Source of the DNA: Liolophura sinensis
Taxonomy: Eukaryota; Mollusca; Polyplacophora; Chitonida; Chitonidae
Assembly: GCF_032854445.1 (NCBI RefSeq)
Contig: NC_088303.1
Span: 29,677,265 to 29,741,264 of the forward strand
Direction of reading: 5' to 3'
Length of the DNA stretch: 64,000 nucleotides
Shown here: positions 1 through 11,129 of the stretch, in pieces
Numbering within the stretch: position 1 is the stretch's first letter
Layout of the letters: every line of letters begins with the position of its first letter
Notes under the pieces: model-generated
The model's database searches: none
The model's input: the letters and a program-made list of their open reading frames with translations, nothing else
What the model was told of the DNA's origin: nothing
Made by a program: the position numbers and the translations under genes

Positions 1-112
1 TCAGGGCTTCACAAAAAGTAAAATTTTATCACTCAACACAGAATAATGTCTTCAGAATATGCTAGAACAAGCACACTGCAAACCTGTGAAAAGGTTGAAG
101 AATTACAGTAGC
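1..112. mobile_element. MITE family B, partial copy at window edge
   Basis: CAGAATAATGTCTTCAGAAT, GAAAAGGTTGAAGAATTACA match the copy at 4.3 kb; the element may continue left of the window. Confidence 0.7.
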
Positions 113-244
113 TCCATTTAATAAAAAATAAGTTGGACCTTCTGCCTTCTTGTTGGCCGCGGAGCTCTGGCCGGCTGACATCATGCCGTGAATACCTGTT
201 GGGATTATGTATTGAAAAGCCCTGCAAAGTATAGCCGAAGCCAT
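62..244 (-). CDS. Possible first exon of a small, perhaps mitochondrial, protein
   Basis: A GC-richer patch on the - strand opens with MASAILCRAFQYII and continues MMSAGQSSAANKKAEG, which has the look of a mitochondrial presequence. It is bounded towards the window edge by a dispersed MITE-like repeat (about 1-112), so the coding part should end before ~130; the only nearby GT donor (GTCCAA) is weak. No downstream exon is in the window. It could be a chance ORF. Confidence 0.28.
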   Translation of the reverse strand: MASAILCRAFQYIIPTGIHGMMSAGQSSAANKKAEGPTYFLLNGATVILQPFHRFAVCLF

Positions 245-3200
245 GCTGTAGGCCTATCCACTGTGAGCTTTTCCAGAAGATATTGTGTGACTTTTGATCT
301 ATAATCACCCATATTTGCACACCTCTTAATTAATACCCAGAAAATAATGGAAGTAAAACAGCTTCACAACAAATATTTCGAAGGATAGGCTATGTGAGTT
401 GTTTTAGATCCAGGAAAAGCGTGTACAGCATAGCGACTCGGCCATAAGATGACCGATTTTCGCTCACATATCGGCCACGTAGATGACATAGATGTGCTCC
501 TGTCTGGTTTGTCTGACACCAATTGGACATCCACCGCACTGTGGTAGTACCTCTGAAGAATCTGGCACGGTTTTAATAGACTATAAATTTTCACAGCCAA
601 GTTGAGCGATACCGGCTGTGACACGGGGATTCATGCAGTCGGGCCAGCTGATTTGAGTTGCACTGATGACAACAGCCTGTCACTCAATGCTGGTGAAATG
701 AACAATCGAGCTGATCTTTAGTGTTCTAAAAAAGTATCACCGGCAAAAATAAATAAGGCTTGAAATATGTTGAGTGGAAACAGCAATTGGTAACGCACTG
801 AAATGTCAATTTAAAATTTGTCTGGGTTCCCGCTACGGGCTTCAAGGGACGGCATGCTACAGTGTATCCCGGGTGCACAGCGGCCTGTTGACGCGGTGTG
901 AACTGAGCTGGGGACCGTCTGCAGCCTCATGGCCATTGTAGGGCAAAGGCTAGCAGCTCCCTACAGTTCGTGTCATAGGCTGCTGTTTCAAACAAACAAG
1001 TAGCTAAACAACTTCTGCACTCAGGGAGTGAAAATCCTGACGTTTTTTTTCATTTGGCTTGTTGGTTGGATATTTAGAAACTATGGCTGAATTAACAAGT
1101 CTCAAACGACTAAGATCGAGTCCCTCATAATGAAAAGGCATTTTGAACAGATTTGGTCTATATTTTGTAACTCTGTGGCATTTTTAGGCCATGCATGTAA
1201 CTTTGCAATATCCTGCTTTGTGTAACTGCAATCACTAACCACACCTGGGCATGGAATAATCTTTAAATTATCTGTGAAAGTATAGTGATTGTTTCCTGCT
1301 GTCTGTGTTGAAAACAGACAACTGAATGTACTGCTGTGACGTCTGATGACCAAATTCTGCCGCTTTTCTTTGATTTTCGATGTTTTAAACAATCTGAATG
1401 GATTCCGGGGACATCAAACCATCTATCTACAGTTTGGAAGCTTAGCGCTAAGGATTTCTCTAAATATATCTTTCTTCATTTGCCAGATTAAAACTCCCTA
1501 CATGTACTATATGTACCTTATTTTTTCTGACAGGCTTGACAGGCCCAACGAAGAATTTTATATGGACGGCCTTATCATGCCCACGTCAAAGCATTATCCA
1601 TGGCAACTTCACTTATACACATGTACCCCTTCCACATTTTCACTAAGCCTTGCTCACTTGTAATTTATACGTGATTATTCTGATAAATATAACAATAAGC
1701 TCTTGAAGTCTTTCCTGCAGCATTTTAACCCTGATAACAGATGGTAATGAATCCAATAAATCTTTAATGTAAATCTCTAGCTCATGTCAACTTAACCCAG
1801 AGAATATGTCAGAGCTGCCCAAATGTTCACCTATATATTGGGGACATCTGCTTCTGATTGCCACACTATACTGTTTGGTCCTTTATATTTCAATCTATTT
1901 GCTATTTGACTTCTTTAATTATTAATTAGCACTGATTAACGCTTAACCCTGTGTGGTTCACTGACCATATGAGAGAGGTATGGGTTTTGGTAGGAACATG
2001 TAACTAGTAATAGCATATATAATATTATAATTCTACTATATATAATAACATATATACATGTACTAAGAACATTACATCAACAATCATTTACGTCACTTTT
2101 TATGTCAAACATAATTACTTTATTGTCTAGATTCTAGAATCTAGAATTTAACATTTAGTGAGTGTAAAGATGGTGTTCATTTTTTATTTTCAAAATTAGA
2201 TGAAAATTTTACTAAAAAATTAGATAAAATATTTCACTAAAATAACAAAATTTTGCATTTCCCATGAACACTTTGATTTCCTAATTATTGCAAAATGTAA
2301 ATCTGAGACATATTATGGCTACCATCCTGGAATGAATTCCTTTCTCTGCAGTTGTCAAGTTGTTTTTGAGTGTATGTATTTAGATTTAAATTGCAAAGAA
2401 TTTGCCCATTAGTAACACTATTGAAAAATACCAACTTTTAGGTATTTATCACACAAACAGCTTAAATTCATAAGTACATCATCAGAATGTTAAAAAAGGT
2501 AAATGGCTGGTATATTTCACCTAAAGATTGGACTGGAAAAATTTTACAAGCACATGAAGGACCTAAAATGACATCGCTTGTTTTATTGATACAAAAACAT
2601 TAATCAAACTTCACAAAAACTCTTAAGTGGCCCTAAAAGGTGGATGAATTGATCAGAATAAAAATAAAAATGTCTGCCAAAAAGTGCTAAAGTTTAGGTG
2701 AAATACAATATATACTGTGACACAGTGTATGACCCGTCATGACCAGACATCATTCCAACAACAAAGCTTAAATACAACCACACACACGGGGCTTAACAGG
2801 TCAATACAAATCAAAGGCTGTCTCGGTCAGACTGAATGTACATACACGTACTAAGTGAGCCAGCAACTGGATGGGGTCACCATATGGCTATTAAATGTAT
2901 CCGTCATTCATCGCATTGTGAACTTAATACAGCAAACTGTAGAAATAGAAAAACCTGAAATGACAGTGACAGATGTCTTTACTAAGGTAAGACAGCTGGC
3001 TGTCTACACCTTGGCTTTGCACTGAACAATGTATGTCACACGAGTTAGTACATTCAAATTTCATGTCACTCATCCACACGTTTGACCCATTTATCACAAG
3101 GAGACAATCATCACTAATTTTACCAGGACTTTCTTGGAAGTGTAATTTCTGACTGAGAGTGAAGGGACAAAGGTAATTATCACAGTCACAATGTACAAAA

Positions 3201-6200
3201 AGTTCAAATTTCAGGTTTATATTTATACATGATATATACAGTACCTGTACATGGATACATGTGTATTGCTCATAAACAGTCAGGCAAAATGACAGAATAA
3301 TGATTTGCTTTATAAGAAGATACATGTCCATTTACTTGTTAAAGATTTCATGTCTTTTACCAATAAGTAATTTTTAATGCCATGGATGTTCATTACTGCA
3401 TCTAATACAACAAATCTACATGTATCGCCAGGGCTTGTTTTGGCCATGTACTTACACCTTAAGTAAAAGTGTAAAAAGTGAAGTTTTAAAAGATTTCCAG
3501 ACAATGGCTCTGAGAGGACCAACCAACATCATAACAAAAAAAGTGTTTACTTAGCATTACAGTATCAATGTTTCTCACAAGATCCAAGATCACAAGATCC
3601 AATCCAACTGTTTCCATACAAATGAAGTCCAATATGTTAGTGTCAATTACAAACTCCAAAGCTACGCTGAATTCCTTCTTCGAACATGTAAATATTATTG
3701 ACAAATTAATGGAGTTCTGTCATACTTGAGCTTCCATCTTAAAATACAGAATATGAAACTTAACCTGTGCAGCAAAGGAGGCCTTCACACATTGCCAAGG
3801 AATGACAATTCTTGACAAGAAAACTGCCCACTGACATGAGTATATACATGTGAAAACCACCATCATTCTTCTTAAATTTGGGACAGATATTAGTAATGAT
3901 GAAAGTAGAATAATACATTTCTTTACCATCCTTTTAGAAAAGTGAAGATGTGAGTATGTTGTTCATTAGATGGTCTAAGCAATATTCCTGCTAGAATTCC
4001 ACATATACTGGTTAAAATGAGCAAACCTGGTGTCCCAAATTTGAGAAGAAATAGGGTACTTTAATGTTTGCTAAGCCTAGAAAGTTGGTATTTGTTTAGA
4101 CAACCATACTTATTTATGCACAGTATAGTTGTACACTGTAAAACAAAATGGCAATGGATATGTGCAGTTTCACTGACACCTTTCTGACTGAGGCAGTGAA
4201 TACCCCCAGATACACACGAACCCTAATTCCTCCACCGTTTCACATATGGAAGAGCAACTTTAAGTGCAATTTATGCGCATTTTTACTTTGATTTTGGAAA
4301 CAAGATTACATTTGTTGGATGGGTCTGTGTTAGGGTTTCACAAAAAGTATAATTTTTAGCACTGAGCACAAGTCAACAAAGAATAATGCCTTCAGAATAT
4401 GCTTGAATAAATACCTGACAACCATGCAAAAAGGTTAAAGAATTACAGTAATCAAATACCAGGCAGTTCTAACCACAAACCACAGACAGGAGTCCCTGAC
4501 AGTAGAGGACAGTGGATACTGATTGAGTACAGATACCAATATATAAGCACCAAGGTCAGTATAAGGTAAAGAAGAACAGACAGTTTGCAGGGCGTGATAG
4601 ACTGCTTCGTGACAACAATGAGTGTCCGTGTATTCTGGTCTGTATGCAGCTATAATCTGTCTTCCTAGTCCTACATGATGCAGTTGACTGCAAACTTGCT
4701 CTGAGACGTACCTGAAGTCACTACAGTGCAGTCATATAGCAAATGTGCAGGATGTATGACTGCCCTGTAGTGACTTCAAAATCCTATCCGAACAAAGATG
4801 CTCTAAATTAGGGGTACTGTCTTCCCTGCTATACATATCTCAAACTGTCTGTCAATAGCTAATTAAAACCACCAAGCTGCATTCTCACATGTATAACAGC
4901 TGTGTAATCCTTAATACTACCTACATACAGAAATGTACAAACTTTCCAAGAATCAGTTAGATGGCAGTTTGTATCTTCTCTGCTTAAATCAGGCCTTGTA
5001 ACAAGCAGAATCTGGGTGAGCTGTTATTCCTGATCTCGTATCAAATACTCCCCTGAAATCTTTTGGGAGAACCACACTGGACAGGCAATTCCCATTCAAA
5101 TAGTGCTAACAGGAAAAAACAGCAAGTTCTCAAGAAGCAGTGAGTTCATTTCATGTTTTTCATCATAATGAATCTTTAATCGCTCCAGTTTTAAAGCACA
5201 CCACATGAAAAGAACACTACCAAAGCAATGAATGTGAAAAAAAGAAGACTTTTTAAGTTTCAATATGTGATTATTTTTCATGACTGTAGTTCATCTAACC
5301 TACCTGGTCGGGCCCCACATGCATCTGAGGCCAGTTGTCAAAGACGCTACCTCAGTACCTGTACATGTAAATTGCTTATCATGTGATCCTTGTCTCTGTT
5401 ATTGCTGGTTATGTAATACCTTTCAACCAGGTTAATACTGTTGCAACAGCAATGTCAAACAGACCTGATCTTTTTTTTTTACGATTTAATCTGAGACAAT
5501 TCCTCGGCTAAGACACAGAGGCCCGATTACGGTAAAACAAATAATTTTCTATACCCTTCGCCACCTTCTCAGAACGTTACTAACTGCAAAAAAGGCTGCT
5601 TTTAAGTGTATGTATTTAGATTAAACAAAGAGGTACTTGCGTGTTGCTACAAGCAATACTTTTTTTCCAATTTGGCCAAATTGGTGCACTGGAGGTCAGT
5701 GCACTGAAAAAGAGGAGAGTCAACAAAGTTTTACCCAAATTTATGGTTACAGAATGTGAATCTGAAGTGAAATGAACTGTCGGTATGTGGTAAGTGCATG
5801 ATTTTACACACATGGAAACTATTGGTTTTAAATTTTGAAAAGTTTTTATCACACATTTACAACCTACTGACGGATTCATCAGCTGGGACTGCCTAAAGCT
5901 TTTAGAGCATGTTAAGGAGACAGCAATCACGACTGGTCATATTGCAAGGCCTGTTGACTGACTATAATCACCTCTGACTTAGTATTTTGAGAATGGCAAT
6001 TACAATACAGTGTCATCTTATATGGTCAAATAGATCACTAATCAAACTGTTGAAAACACTCAACTATATCAAGAGGAGTTGGCTCTGTTAATAACACAAG
6101 TAACAGCCCAGGTCTTGAAAATACTACTTGCATATAATAATGTAGGAGTATTCAAAATGTAGCAATGACCAACCTTGACCAGGACCCCATCTACTGAAAG

Positions 6201-7190
6201 CAAAACACCACCACGAGGCATTGTTTTTTGTTCCAACTGCAACACTGTGGATTTGTGTGTCCAGAACAGAAAATTAGGCAACCAAAACAGAAATGTGTCC
6301 ACTCTTGTACATTCTTTGGCTTTGCTCTCATTCTGTTTAAGCGCTGCAATCTTGATACAAACTCAAAACGACAAAAGCCTTTGTCACACTGATCAGCCTT
6401 CCAAAATTTTGCAGTGCCCCCTTCCTTTCAATGTCTAAAATTAAACAGAATACTTACATGTACATGCAGTCTACTATGAGCATACACCACTCCAAGGAAA
6501 ACAGAAAAGCTCAAAACACTAAGCCTGATGTCGAGATCTTAAGTCATCCAATGATGCAGATTGCAGCCATTGTGTAAACAAAGCAAGCCTTGTCAACACA
6601 GAAAGTGGGGACTCACATGTAGTAAACACCCTCCAATCATGCAATCACACCCTAGATGTACAATTAACAGTCATATGCCGAGATACTAACCATATAAATC
6701 CCTTATGATATTCCTTGCTCTAAGAAAAATTGACAATTCAGAATGGACAAGCACTTTGAGGACAGCTTGGACCGGCTTCATTTCAGCAATGGAGGGGGGA
6801 TGCTGACGTCGTGTCGGAGACCGTCAGGTCGTGGATGGATTACACTCTTATCAACACACAAATGACTGTGATGTACAACCTCAAAATCATTTAAAAATTA
6901 TCACAATACACACTACTAATGTGCACTTTTACGTGACTTGCCCAGAATTGGCGTTTCGCGACTTCTCTCCCCTCTGTTTGACGGCTTGAGAGGCCCACAC
7001 GATTCTGCCGATATTTTCACCACCAACACACGCTCATATTCGTCAAAATTACACCTCACAATCCAACTTACCAGCACCAAGGGTGTGTATTTCGCTCCCC
7101 AAGACCTTTGCGAGACATTAAATCTCCCCTGTTAAGATCATAGTTCAATAAATTAATCACAGCAGGCTTCGATAATAAAGCTTTTTGTTC
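245..7190. other. No supportable gene (left flank)
   Basis: AT-rich DNA with scattered short frames, none with recognisable protein sequence. A GC-richer patch at about 820-960 stays unexplained. A possible short exon on the - strand (about 6180-6232, KTMPRGGVLLSVDGVLVK, flanked by TTGCAG and GTTGGT) is too weak to call. Confidence 0.5.
4328..4448. mobile_element. MITE family B, partial copy, opposite orientation
   Basis: AAAGAATAATGCCTTCAGAA + TATGCTTGAATAAA and AAAAGGTTAAAGAATTACAG are the reverse complement of the family B left half. Confidence 0.7.
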
Positions 7191-7194
7191 TCTG

Positions 7195-7304
7195 AGGCGT
7201 CCGGAAACCTGCTTCCATACAAAACCAATATGGCGGACCGATCTGTTTCGGTCACGTGACATCTGTCGAGTCAGACGCTGGGATATAAACAGATTGCAAT
7301 GTAG
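7195..7304 (+). promoter_or_regulatory. Candidate promoter / non-coding first exon upstream of LIG3
   Basis: Contains a YY1-like ATGGCGG (7230-7236) and a palindromic E-box GGTCACGTGACA (7250-7261) in a locally GC-rich patch, a combination common at housekeeping start sites. GTAG/GTATAT at 7301-7310 could be a splice donor. LIG3 needs an upstream 5' UTR exon because its first coding exon follows an acceptor at 10570, but this site could instead serve an unseen gene on the - strand. Confidence 0.3.
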
Positions 7305-8325
7305 GTATATACAGTACTTTAAGTACATCTGTAGTCGGTTTTAATTTGATAACAATATTGGGCCACGGCCCATTGTGAAATTTCTTATATAGTTCAAATT
7401 CAACATCTACTGAAAGAGGGCAGTATTATTTACGCGGATATTTGCATGATGTGAAAATAAAAAAAGCATACAATAACACTGATAATAAAATAAAAAATAT
7501 ATACTGAGAATAAATAAAATATATATAGATGTAACAATTTTCCAGGATAAGCCAACTTAATTTGATCGAAATAAAGTCATACTTAGAGAAATTCAGGCTA
7601 AACTCTGTAAACTAAACTGATATTTTATTTTTAAAGCAAATCTTCTAACAAATGATAGCTGTCTGAAGGAAAACGCATTATGAGTAGTTTATAATATGAG
7701 TCAAGAAATTAAAGCGCTTTTGTAACTTGTAGGAAATACAAGACAGTTAAAATGTAAAACGTGAACCATTTATTATCCCCCCTTTTTGACAACAAAGAAC
7801 TTCCACCAGGCGGCACGCACCTGCTCTTCCGCTTTGTATCTCGTACCTTGTATTCGTTGTTAAACACATGCAGGCAAGGTATGAGGTCTTATATTGTTTT
7901 GCATGTACTAGGCATTGAGAGTTATAGATTACTTTGCATTGCAACGTCGATGGTAAACATCTGAAATTACACTGTTTATCGTTTAAAGTAATGATGCCCC
8001 TGTACTGGATGCGATGCCCAAAATATTTCAAGTGTTTTATCCCCTTGTGCTGGAGGTGTTGCTGCTGCTGTTGTTGTTGTTTTAAAGTGTGGGAGAACAA
8101 TTTTAGGTTTCCGACAATGCTCTGATGTTTACACTTACGTTTGGCAAAAATTTTATTCGGCCAAATAAGAACGTGTTCCAGTTAAAAAGCTGTTTCTGTA
8201 ATCTGCCCTTGACAAATATGTCCAGGCTGTCAGTACAGTAGTCCGGAAACCTCGGTCTAAGGGTGGCTTACATATACTGAAGCGCGGGGACGACTGGCCA
8301 CTCTTAGTCCTAGCTCCACGAGTGA

Positions 8326-9385
8326 GCTAACAACAGATTTAACAGTACACTACCACACCGAGCTGCTAGGTCAGCTTCACAGACTCCTGCAATGATCTGA
8401 GATGCCTGGCTGTTCTGCCTTAAATCTGAAATATTAAACCCTGACCTTGCAGATTTATGCATCAGTGAACAGATAAATAATCTGTGGCTCAGTTGGTTAA
8501 CCTGCGGATTGTCGTGTGTTTCCCCCGGGCTGTGCCTGGTTTTATCACACTATAATGCTGGCCATCGTCGTATAAGTGAGATATTTTTGAGTACGGCGTA
8601 AAACACCAATCTAATAAATGAAATAAATAAAATCAGTAGGTCAGTGGAGTAAATTCTTGGTGTTTCGATGAAACGTCTTCGCTTCAGTATACTTCTGTAA
8701 TGTTTGGTCTAAATTTCACCCAGTGATCAATTTCATGTATCATGACGTTGTGAAATCCCGGTCTTTGCATCACATTGGTTTGCTTACTAGACTCACCCAA
8801 CCTTTGGCCAAGCATCACACATAGTAGGCCTAACAGAGAAATGTTAGAAGAGCCAAATGTTGAGCGGGAACTGTATTAATTTTGTCTGTCATTGGGCCAA
8901 GGCATTGGGACATGAGTTTTTTGCAATGAATTGTCAACAAATCAGAAGAACTGAGGGATGTTCTAAGTAATTCATTTTTAGCCTTTGTGGTTGGGGTCAA
9001 CTGAATATGCGTGAAGCTCTGTGTGACGTGTGAGCTATTTATAGCCTGCCAGAATCCCTAGGTCATGTGAGGGTGAGTACGACAACCAACAATATGCGAC
9101 CAACCCCATTGAAGTTGAGGCAACCTTTCCACCGAAATTTTTTACTTTTGTCGTATATATTGGAGTAGGGACCATGCGTGTTTGTTTTGAAGCATGTGTT
9201 GTGTCTTAACAGAAACCAGTTTTATGCAGGTTAGTACAAAATAACATCATTAAAAACCTAATGTTCTGCTGGCGATAGTCACAGATCTGTTGGACATCTT
9301 GTGTGATACCAGAATTCAGTGTGGCTCTGTCTGCTTGGCATGCCCAGTGCATAGTTAGATCAGTTGAGTCACATTTTAGTGACTA
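8326..9385 (+). repeat. ~1-kb dispersed non-coding repeat, copy 1
   Basis: Collinear with 49348-50240: shared blocks include CAGATTTAAC, GACCTTGCAGATTTATGCAT, GTCTTTGCATCA, TTAGCCTTTGTGGTTGGGGT, GAATATGCGTGAAGCTCTGT, AAAATAACATCATTAAAA and GTGTGGCTCTGTCTGCTTGG. A V-SINE is inserted at 8483-8632. No coding potential seen. Confidence 0.85.
8483..8632 (+). mobile_element. V-SINE inside the ~1-kb dispersed repeat
   Basis: AACCTGCGGATTGTCGTGTG, CCCCGGGCTGTGCC, TATAATGCTGGCCATCGTCG and the 3' block with AAAACACCAATCTAATAAAT. The paralogous repeat copy at 49.3-50.2 kb lacks it, so it inserted later. Confidence 0.85.
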
Positions 9386-10195
9386 TTTTAGCCCGAGAGG
9401 TATGTGGTCCCTATTCCGGTATAATGCTTATAAAGAGCTACCCCTTCGTTCAATTCCGATGCATGAGTGTTAGATTCATCCTGACTACACATATAGCATG
9501 GCATTTCTGAAAGATAAAATATTTCCCGTATTTTGCCTGAATCTCTACTTGCCTTTACATGACAATTCTCCTGTAAATCTTAGTTGTCTGAATTAGGCTT
9601 GTATTTAGCAGGTTGCCACACGCTGCCATGTTTTTAAAATCTTGATCAGCAAGGTGCGCATGCACAGCAGCGGGTGACTTTTCCTTGAAATTTAGAATAG
9701 AACAGTTCCCTATTTTTACTGCAGTCTTAAGTTGACATTTCGCACAAATTGTGGGGTCTGTCATGCTGCTCCATGACCTTCAGAAAATTGCAAATTTGCG
9801 TCTCCGCAGTGACATGGCTTATGTCTGTCAGAACTGACAGCCAGCTGATCAAAACATAGAGTTGCAGTGGAAGGTTAACAATGCGTGCGCGTCAAGCAAC
9901 AACATGATTTATTGGTTCACGATGGCAACACAGCATGTGAGCGTAAGTCACAATTATGAATTTTCTTGGATTTACTAGTCGTAAAAGCTACAGAATATGG
10001 CAAAAATTGGCAGAGAAACAAAGAATGTCTTGGTGAACATAATTTATTTGAGTTTTGCCCGGTAAATGCATATATTGGCTCATTTTGCAACTCATGAAAC
10101 GAACTTCAGTCCGTTAAGATGTATTTGAAGGTTACTTTGTACTGTAAATGCCATCATCAACTGCCACAGCAACTGCATCAGGTTTTTAAATGGAG

Positions 10196-10276
10196 AGTGC
10201 TCTGACGTTTGTTTGGGACTATATCCTTGAGCTAACACATTTTACCAAACAAATAAACGCCAGAGCAATCGCAGAC
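10196..10276. repeat. Short inverted repeat (hairpin)
   Basis: GTGCTCTGACGTTTGTTTGG near 10197 pairs imperfectly with CCAAACAAATAAACGCCAGA near 10253, leaving a loop of about 35 nt. Probably a decayed inverted-repeat element. Confidence 0.55.
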
Positions 10277-10570
10277 TAACAATTTCATGGCAAGCCAGGG
10301 GTGGACTCATAGTATTAAAGCCACAGCGGCAACTTATATCAAACCATATACTGAATGCCAAGTGTGATAAGTCCTTCCTAAATAATGTCTGCAGTCCCTA
10401 ACTGGTGGTAACTCACATATATTGCATTGGCTATATCCTGTAAATGAAAAATCATTATTTTCTATTCTGTTTCGCTCCAACAGTTCATTGCCAGAAAATA
10501 GTTCAGTATGCTGGTGTTTTTTCGACCAGATTTTTTTTGCATTAAATCATTCTTTTTTTTTAATTTACAG

Positions 10571-11129
10571 GTTAAAATGAAGAGATGACATTGAATGCTT
10601 GTTGGAGGTTGAATGATTTCTTGTCGAACAAAGTTTTGTACTTCATTGCGGCCGAGCTTAAAGCTCCTTGTAAGACATATTCACAATAAGCAATATTTGA
10701 GGACAGCCAGTGAAGTGTGTCATCCACTCAGACATAACTCCATTCCTTCTTTTCCTCTCCATATCCCTGACTTCAAACACCCATATCACTGGAGAGATAA
10801 TTACAAATTGCCATTGTGTGACTGCAACATTTTTAATTTCACCATGGCTGAAAACAAATTCATTATTGGATATGCAAAGTTAGGGACTTCAAGTTGTAAA
10901 AAGTGTAAACAGAAGATAGCCAAGCAAAGTCTGAGGATAGGAAAAGTAGTACCTAATCCTTTTGGAGACGGAGGTGGGGATATGAAACAGTGGCATCATC
11001 CCGCATGCATCTTTGAAACATTTAAAAGAGCCAGAGCATCAACAAAGATAATCGAGGAGCCTGATGATTTGGAAGGCTTTACAGACTTACAAGATGAGGA
11101 CAAGAAGCTAGTTAACAAACTCATTAAAG
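10571..11129 (+). CDS. LIG3: LIG3 first coding exon: mitochondrial leader plus PARP-type zinc finger, two start codons
   Basis: The exon begins after a pyrimidine-rich tract and ttacag at 10570. The first in-frame ATG (10613) has a poor context (t at -3) and opens a 77-residue basic, Ser/Leu-rich stretch typical of a mitochondrial presequence. The second in-frame ATG (10844) has a strong context (accATGg) and begins [12 protein letters not shown], matching the start of nuclear LIG3. Zinc ligands of the nick-sensing finger are Cys95, Cys98, His129 and Cys132. Three short out-of-frame ATGs lie between 10571 and 10613. The arrangement matches the known use of two starts in vertebrate LIG3; leaky scanning here is inferred from context only. 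Confidence 0.9.

Noticed and set aside
2924-3331. 135-codon - strand frame
   Set aside because: AT-rich, Cys/Tyr/Phe-heavy translation with no recognisable motif and no flanking splice pattern.
6743-6865. 40-codon + strand frame beginning MDKHFEDSLDRLHF
   Set aside because: Attractive first residues, but no homology I recognise, no convincing donor and no partner exon.
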